The position numbers and the translations under genes were made by a program. Below the pieces are notes generated by a model. That model was not told the DNA's origin. It saw only the letters and a list, made by a program, of their open reading frames with translations, and made no database searches. From contig NC_062218.1 of NCBI RefSeq assembly GCF_902686445.1, forward strand, positions 130,132,594-130,196,593: a stretch of 64,000 bases of DNA. The letters run 5' to 3'. Positions 57,526-64,000 of the stretch are shown piece by piece (position 1 is the stretch's first letter; every line of letters begins with the position of its first letter). Source of the DNA: Sciurus carolinensis (lineage: Eukaryota; Chordata; Mammalia; Rodentia; Sciuridae).

Positions 57526-57924
57526 CTCGGGCCGGCCGCACCGGACGCTGGGGTGAACTGTAACTGCCCGTGAGCAGGGCCCCTTAGGGCGGCTTCCGCC
57601 CTCGGGTGCCTGGCCGGACCTTCTCACCCTCGGACGGCGGCTTCTAGCTCATCTCCTAAGGACTGCGGTGTCTTTTTGCTCACACCAAACTCCTTGGAGT
57701 TGGCTGCGTCCCTGCCACCTTCTCCCGCGGACCTCTGCCAGAATAAGGGCCACTAGGCTCCTTTGCCGCCGCTGTCTCCTTTCTCCTTTCTTTCTCCCGC
57801 CAGGTTACTTTGGTTTGTTGTGTGATACCCGCTTTCCCTAGTTCCTTGCTCAGAAAAAAGATTTTCCTTGAAAAATCATGTACCACTTAACCCCTCCAAC
57901 AAAGCTGGTGTGATTCCCCTATAT

Positions 57925-58080
57925 TCGATGACAGGCACTATTTAAACCTTTCACACGCACGCATTTATTTAATCCTCAAAACCATCTTATGAAATAGGAA
58001 GACATACAGCTTATCAGTCAGTGATGGAACTGGAGTTGAATTCAGACGGCCTGACTCCAGGATTGCATTTAGTACTAAGT
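57925..58080 (-). mobile_element. MIR SINE
   Basis: tttatttaatcctcaaaacc and gacggcctgactccagg mark MIR on the minus strand. Confidence 0.6.
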
Positions 58081-58179
58081 CATACTGAGACATCCGTAGC
58101 ACTCAGGAAAAAAAATGAAAAGATATGCTTCTATTTTTTTCTGTCATGGGAGGCATTGCTTTGTAGTTGAATCAAGGAA

Positions 58180-58372
58180 AGCCTGTTTTTGGAATCAGAA
58201 GCACTGAGTTTCAATTCCCAGCATAGTCAACTGAGTTAAGTTTCTTCACGCATTAAATAGCGATTTGGATATCTACCAGTTAGACTTAGTGGGATGAATA
58301 ACCACTATAATGTGTGTAAAGTACCTAGAACAGTGTCCAAAGATTCAGTAATTGATAGTTATAATTATTGCT
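58180..58372 (+). mobile_element. MIR SINE
   Basis: The cues tttggaatcagaagcactgag, aaagtacctagaacagtg and gatagttataattatt follow MIR order. With the MIR at 57925 it forms an inverted pair. Confidence 0.6.
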
Positions 58373-59524
58373 CAAAGTGTGTTTGGATTCTATTATACAC
58401 TTGTCCTAAACTGAGGTTGACCATAAACTGGGAAGCAAGGTATCAGTTGTGTGTGTGTTTACCTTTTTCTGTTCCCAGTTACAGAAGCAGTCAAGCCCAT
58501 TGTAACCAGTTGTTAAAGAGCTTGGTACCAAATTTCTTGAATACTGATTGGTTTAGGGCTGAGTCGATCATTCATAAAGAATTGTTCTTAATGTCCCTAT
58601 CCACCCCTTCCCCACAAGCTTTCAAAAGTGTTTTGACAGGTTTAGTATCAAGAATGTCAGGATTTTAAATTATCTTGTCAGTGATTCTTGATGGATGTGC
58701 TAAAAGAAAATGACAAATAATATTCCAAATCGAGGATTTTCAAGGACACCAACAAAAATGCTGTCTGTGAAACAGACTAATTATTGGGTCACCTTTCCTG
58801 TTTGTAAATTCTTCTAGAGACATTTTATTCCTCAGGGTAATGATTAAGAAGTTGCTGTTTGCATCCAGACTTGATTCCTTTTTCACAGGCAGCTAGCTAG
58901 CTATTGGTAATTTATTCTATAGCCTCAGTTCAAGTAAGTGAAGATAAGCCTATATTTAGTGAACTCTTTATCTTGAAAGAAAAAAAAGTAGCTGAACTGC
59001 ATTCTGGCTGGCTTGTTTAAATTTGCCAATGACATTTTTCATAGAATTACCATGAGAACACTGTGGCTAAATCTCATGAAGCATCGTGATTTTGGTATTT
59101 GAATCTTTGGGTTGCCTCTATTTTCTAATGCTTCTTATTGACCCCCCTTATCTACTATGGTTCTTTGAAAACCCTCATTAATCCCACAGTGGTTTTATGT
59201 TAGGGAGAAGGGTACTTATTTATATGCCCTTAAGAAATTATATATATTTGGTGGTATAGCTATTCTTGCTATTAAAATTTGAGCATATTGATTTAAATGA
59301 CTCAGTGGTACAGGAAATGTTTAATAAGTTGGAAACTCCATTCAAGATATTTTCCTAGAGCATTGATTGCTGTAGTCTTCTCCCATACCAATCCCCACTT
59401 CTATGTTCAGCTTATGCTATTATCTTAAATTTAAGGATAACTGTAAGTTTTAGATCCTCCATATAATTTTCATTAGTTATATCCTTCTGTGCCTTAATTT
59501 TGTCCCTCTGTGCATTTATATGTC
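58373..59524. other. Unique AT-rich sequence downstream of the second CpG island
   Basis: It is free of recognisable SINEs for about 1.15 kb. If the UIMC1 assignment is right this is intron 1. No coding exon with donor and acceptor was seen. Confidence 0.4.
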
Positions 59525-59612
59525 ATTTATTTATTTATTCAGGTACTGGGACTGGAAGCCAGTGCCTTGTAGATGCTAAGTACTTGTTCTACCACTCAGC
59601 TGAACCCCAGCA
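59525..59612 (-). mobile_element. ID SINE
   Basis: ggtactgggactggaagcca to tgaaccccag. Confidence 0.75.
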
Positions 59613-59807
59613 CTTTTAAATAGAAGTTAATAATTTAAATATATGCTTTATGCTATTCATTCGTTCAGCAAATATTTATGTGTACATACCATGCATCAAG
59701 TAGCAGTTCTGCTTAGAGAAGATATAAAGGTAATGGCATATTGGAGTTAGGAGCCAAAAGTGTAAGTGCCTTCTTTGGACAAGTTTGTTTGTGTTCATTC
59801 ATTCGTT

Positions 59808-59890
59808 CTTTCTTTGATACTGGGAATTGAACCCAGGTCCTTGTACATGCTGGGCAGGTGCTCTACTACTGAGCTACATCCCTACTCCTG
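59808..59890 (-). mobile_element. ID SINE
   Basis: ttgatactgggaattgaacc to ctacatccctactcc. Confidence 0.78.
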
Positions 59891-59982
59891 GGGAAGTTAC
59901 CTTTTTGAACTATGTTTCCCTATAATAATTAAGTGTACTTTTCTTAGGATTAGTTGAAGTACTCACTTATTGCTTATATTTT

Positions 59983-60168
59983 ATTTTTTGGGGGGATACT
60001 AGGAATTGAATACAGGGGAGCTTTACTACTGAACTACATCCCAAGCCCTTTTCATTTTTTAAAACAGGTCTTGCTAAGTTGCTGAGGCTGGCCTGGAACT
60101 TGCAATCCTCCTGCCTCAGCCTCCCAAGTGGCTGGGATTATAGGCAAGTGCCACCACACCTATCTTGT
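59983..60168 (-). mobile_element. B1-dID SINE
   Basis: gatactaggaattgaataca to accacacctatct. Confidence 0.8.
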
Positions 60169-60927
60169 ATGTTACTATTTTTAAAGATTTTATTAAGGTA
60201 TCATTGACTTATAGTGAAGTGAGTCAGTCTTAACTGTATGACTTAATGTGTACACCCATGTAATTACCACCCAAATCAAGAGTTCCAGCATCTTAGGAGG
60301 CTTGTGCCCTCCTCCTTACTACCACTGGTAACTGGTGATCTGAGTTGAATCACCAGTTGTTAAATTCTTCTAGATAGCTTTATTGAGGTATATTTTGTAT
60401 ATCATACAATTCACCCACTTAACCCTGTACAATTTGATGACTTTTGATATATTCAAAGTTGTGTAGCTATTCCCACAATGAATTTTAGAACATTTCATCT
60501 CCAAAGAAACTCTACCACTCAGTTCCTCAGTTCTCCTCTCCTCCAGCCCTAAGCAGTCACTAATCTACTTTTTGACTTGATTGATTTCCTAATCTGGGTG
60601 TTTCATACAAATTGAATCATACAATATGTGGTCCTTTGGTTTTTTTTTTTTTTTTTTTTTCACTTAACTTGATGTTTTTAAGCTTCAACCATATACATGT
60701 ATCAATATTTCATTCTTTTTTATTGTCGAATTATATTCCATTGTTGTATATACCACATTTTGTTTATTTATCAGTTGATGTACATTTAGATTGCTTCCGT
60801 TTTGGGGTGCTTATGAATAATGCTTCTGTCAACATTTGTGTACAAGTTTTTGTGTGGGCATGTTTTCATATGTCATGGAAAAGAAATACATAAGAGTGAA
60901 ATAGTTGAGTGGTATAGTGTCTCTAAA

Positions 60928-61152
60928 TTTTTTTTTTTTTTTTTTTTTTTTTGGTAATCGGGGATTGAACTCAGGGGCTCTTGACCACTGAGCCAAATTC
61001 CCAGCTCTATTTTGTATTTTATGTGGAGAGAGGGGCTCTCTGAGTTGCTTAGTGCCTGGCTTTTGCTGAGGCTGGCTTTGAACTTGTGATCCTCCTGCCT
61101 CAGTCTCCCTACCTGCTGGGGTTACAGGCATATGCCACTGTGCCCAGCTTTA
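60928..61152 (-). mobile_element. B1-dID SINE
   Basis: Poly-T of 24 followed by ggtaatcggggattgaactc; ends gtgcccagct. Confidence 0.85.
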
Positions 61153-61508
61153 ATTTTAACTTACTGAAGAACTGCTAGACTTTTTCCAAAGTGACTATAG
61201 TATTTTATATACCCATCAGTAGTGTATGAAGTTTTCAAGTTTCCCCACATCCTCATCAACACTTGTTATTATCTGTCCTTTTGAGTCTAGCCATCCTAGT
61301 GGGTGGGGAATGGTGTCTTATTGTGTTTTGATTTGAATTTCCCTGAGGTCTAGTGGTACTGAACATCTTTTTCATGTGTTTATTCACTGTGAAAAATCTT
61401 TGGAGAAATGTCTACTTTGATCCTTTGGCTAATTTTTATTGAGTTAGTCTTTTTTTTTTTTTTTTTTTTTGAGTTAGTATTTTTATTATTGAGTTAGGAG
61501 AGTTCTTT

Positions 61509-61514
<6 letters not shown>

Positions 61515-61548
<34 letters not shown>

Positions 61549-61626
61549 GTGTGCTGGGGTTCGAACCCAGGGCTTTGTGCTTACAAGGCAAGCACTCTAC
61601 CGACTGAGCTATCTCCCCAGCCCCTC
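61515..61626 (-). mobile_element. Young ID SINE
   Basis: ctctttatgtatttt is duplicated at 61503 and 61625; long poly-T. Confidence 0.92.
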
Positions 61627-61739
61627 TTTATGTATTTTAGATAGAATTCCCTTATCAAAAAAATGTCTCCAGTTTTGTGGACTTTCTTTTCACTTTCTTG
61701 ATATTGTTCTGGTAAGCACTAAAGTTTTTAATTTTTAAG

Positions 61740-61869
61740 AATACTCTTATTTATTTTATTTTTATATGGTCCTGAGGATGGAATCCAGTGCCTCACACAT
61801 GCTAGCCAAGTGCTCTACCACTGAGCTACAAACCCCAGCCCAAGTTTTTAATTTTTGATGTCCATTTTG

Positions 61870-61905
<36 letters not shown>

Positions 61906-61985
61906 GGTGCTGAGGATTTGAACCCAGGGCCTTGTGCTTGCGAGGCAAACAGTCAACCAGCTGAGCTATATCCCCAGCCCCAGTT
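61740..61985 (-). mobile_element. Two ID SINEs
   Basis: 61750-61838 (aagtttttaatttt duplicated) and 61873-61982 (tttgcctctttt / tttacctctttt). Confidence 0.88.
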
Positions 61986-62094
61986 TACCTCTTTTATTGC
62001 TTGATCTCGGGAGGGAGTTTTTAGTCTTTTACTGTTAAATATGATATTGACTGGGTTTTGCATGAACGCTCTTTATCAGGTGAGAAAGTTCCTT

Positions 62095-62180
62095 TGGTTT
62101 TTTTTTTCCTTTGGGGGCTGGGATTAAACTCAGGGCCATGCACATGCTATGTAAGTGTTCTACCACTGAGCTACACACTC
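62095..62180 (-). mobile_element. ID SINE
   Basis: ggggctgggattaaactcag, worn. Confidence 0.7.
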
Positions 62181-62640
62181 TTGAATTTTTTTTTTTTTTT
62201 TTTGGTCATGAATGTGTGTTAAATTTTGTCAAATGTTGTCTGTGTGTATGTTGAGATAATCATGTGGTGTTTGTCCTTCATTTTATTGGTGTAATACATT
62301 AATTGATTTTTAGGTGTTAAATTAACCTTGAATTTCTTTAACCTTGGTTATGGTGTATAATACTTTTTTATGTGATGTTGGTTTTGCCTTGCTAGTATTT
62401 TGTTGAGGATTTTTTTTTATGTATATTCATAGGAGATATCAGTCTGTTATTTTCTTGTATTGTCCTTGTCTGGTTTTAATCTCAGGGTAGTGTTGCTTAC
62501 ATAGGATGAGTTAGGAAATGTTTCCCTTCTTCTGTTTTTTGGAAGCATTTGGGAAGGATTGATGTTGTTAATTCTTCTTGGAATGATTGCTAACATTTTG
62601 TAGGGGGGTTAAAAATGGTGGGGGCTAGTGTTGATCTGAA

Positions 62641-63217
62641 AGGACAAGGTCCATTTCAATTAGTTTGTAATTGAAAGCCCAAGAATAATACTGCAAAATG
62701 AAAGAGTAGAGATATAAAGGGATGACTATAGAATGGTGGTAAATATTTTTATTTAGGTGAAAGGAAAAAAAGGTGCAGGAGTAGGAAACTCAGTTGAGCA
62801 GTTCAGAGTATCATTCTGATAGAAAGTATCATGAAGTACAAAGTATCATAAAGGAGATATTTGCCTTAATGGCTATGGAGTGGAACCAGAGAAGAGGCCT
62901 TTAGATTTGATGGCAATGATCCTTAGAAAGGATCAGTGAAAAATTAGTTTTTGTGAATTTCTCCAGTAATTTTACCTTGGTAGCTTAGGAGCAAGAAGTA
63001 CCCAGCAAGTGGAATTTTCTCAGGGTTAGGAATTTGAGAGATCCCCTTTGAAATAGTTGACTGTAGAACCCAGGGACGTGCTGATGTTGGGGGACAAAAT
63101 TGTGTTTTCTGTTGTTGTGTTGAGAACAGAGCTATTAATTGTTTTTCTTAATTTAAACCGCAATTCTTTTTCTCATCATAAAGTGAAAAATATTCAGAAA
63201 AGGGGTCTAATCATTAT
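62641..63217. other. Anonymous sequence
   Basis: It holds three close copies of an aaagtatcat(a/g) motif near 62809-62855. No gene was recognised. Confidence 0.35.
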
Positions 63218-63322
63218 CTTCCCTTTTTTTTTTTTCTTTCCTTTTTTCAGTGCTGGGGATTGAAACCAGGGCCTTGCGCATGCTAGGCAAGTACTCTATG
63301 ATGGAGCTACAGCCCCAGCCCA
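63218..63322 (-). mobile_element. ID SINE
   Basis: cagtgctggggattgaaacc to ctacagccccagcc. Confidence 0.82.
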
Positions 63323-63634
63323 TAGGATCTAATCTTCTTAAGTTACTTGAATGAACTACCTACCAAAGGTTGAGATCAAGTTCCATTTTTTAGTTTACAG
63401 AAAATTTTTCCTAAAAGTTATTTTTGTACTAGAGAACATAGTTGAAGATTATGGATTGATGAGTTTTAATCAGGACATCTGAAGTACAAATTAATTAGTG
63501 CTGCTTTTTTTTTTTTTTTCTTTTGTATGAAATGTGTCATGCTTTACTTACGTTCTGTTTTGCTTCTTTTCTTTTTTTGCTTATTAATGTATGTCTTGGG
63601 TTTTTTTTTTTTCCCATTAGGATACATGTAAGTC

Positions 63635-64000
63635 TTGGCTGTTCTTTTTATTGTGATAAAATATACATAACACAGATTTTACTGTTTTAGCAATTTTAAG
63701 TATATAGTTAATTGATATCAAGTTTGTTCACAGGGTTGTGCAACCATTACCAACCTCTATTACCAAACCTTTCTTCATCTTCCCAAATTGAGTCTTTGTA
63801 TCCATTAAACAAAACACTTTATTCCTGGCTCCTCCTGGCCCCAATTCTGTTACTATGAATTTGACTACTTTAGATACTTCATATAAGTGAAATCATATAG
63901 TGTTTGTCCTTTTGTCTCTGGACTTTCTGTTATGTCTTTAAGGTTCATCCGTGTTATAGCATGTGTTGGAGTTTTCTTCCTTCTAAAGGCTGTAAAATGT
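63635..64000 (-). mobile_element. Old L1 3' end, minus strand, running off the window
   Basis: The cues ttgtgcaaccattaccaacct, gaatttgactactttagatac and aagtgaaatcatatagtg are the familiar antisense L1M 3' region. Confidence 0.65.

Larger units (their letters stand above)
57000..57640 (+). promoter_or_regulatory. UIMC1: Second CpG island, probable promoter of UIMC1 (RAP80)
   Basis: This block is dense in CpG and sharply set off from the AT-rich flanks. A consensus ETS/GABP site CGGAAGTG sits at 57013-57020 and an NRF1-like GCGCCTGCGCGG lies near 57205-57216. The gene name is inferred only from conserved order: in human 5q35 UIMC1 and ZNF346 are divergent neighbours, and this island has the right position and orientation. 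No UIMC1 coding sequence is visible in the window. Confidence 0.55.
60175..62640 (-). mobile_element. Old L1, minus strand
   Basis: The 3' UTR (60200-60560), the ORF2 end (60660-60925; 61150-61440) and RT-region text up to about 62600 run in one direction. Several ID and B1-dID SINEs are inserted in it. Confidence 0.7.

Overview
The window is nuclear DNA of a mammal, most likely a squirrel-family rodent (Sciuridae). It is packed with tRNA-derived ID-type SINEs and B1-dID dimers of the squirrel kind, recent L1 copies, MaLR, ERV1 and ERVK-type LTRs, and older mammalian MIR, L2 and Tigger remnants. There is no prokaryotic or viral gene organisation. Almost every long open frame is L1 or chance. 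I did not find a new defence-type or enzymatic system; the noteworthy content is gene structure and layered transposon insertions.

Genes. A CpG island at about 18.3-18.8 kb holds the first coding exon of a minus-strand gene. Its 58 codons (18654 down to 18480) match, from memory, the N-terminus of ZNF346 (JAZ), and a GTGAGT donor follows in the expected phase. Everything left of 18480 is then probably ZNF346 intron 1. A second CpG island at about 57.0-57.6 kb has an ETS-type site and a plus-strand GTGAGT donor at 57356. In human 5q35, ZNF346 lies head-to-head with UIMC1 (RAP80), so this island is plausibly the UIMC1 promoter and non-coding first exon; that is synteny inference only. The 38 kb between the two promoters is intergenic and swollen by repeats.

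Region by region. 1-18.3 kb: intronic, with two MaLR LTRs, several ERV LTRs, a Tigger-like DNA element split by an LTR, and old plus-strand L1s broken up by dozens of SINEs. 18.9-25.2 kb: old L2 and MIR pieces, an ERVK-type solo LTR with a 6-bp target-site duplication, and another LTR. 25.2-27.8 kb: a processed pseudogene of HCCS (holocytochrome c synthase) with two in-frame stops; one L1 landed inside its 3' UTR and a second in its poly-A tail. 30.2-41.6 kb: an old minus-strand L1 split by an almost full-length younger L1 (about 33.55-41.30 kb) with a 15-bp duplication. That younger L1 has a rearranged, partly inverted reverse-transcriptase segment, a solo LTR in its 5' UTR, and a second L1 in its tail. 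42-57 kb: LTR pairs, old L1, SINE clusters and microsatellites. 57-64 kb: the second CpG island, MIRs, about 1.2 kb of unique sequence, and old minus-strand L1.

SINE and LTR boundaries are read by eye and are good to roughly 5-20 bases unless a target-site duplication is quoted.
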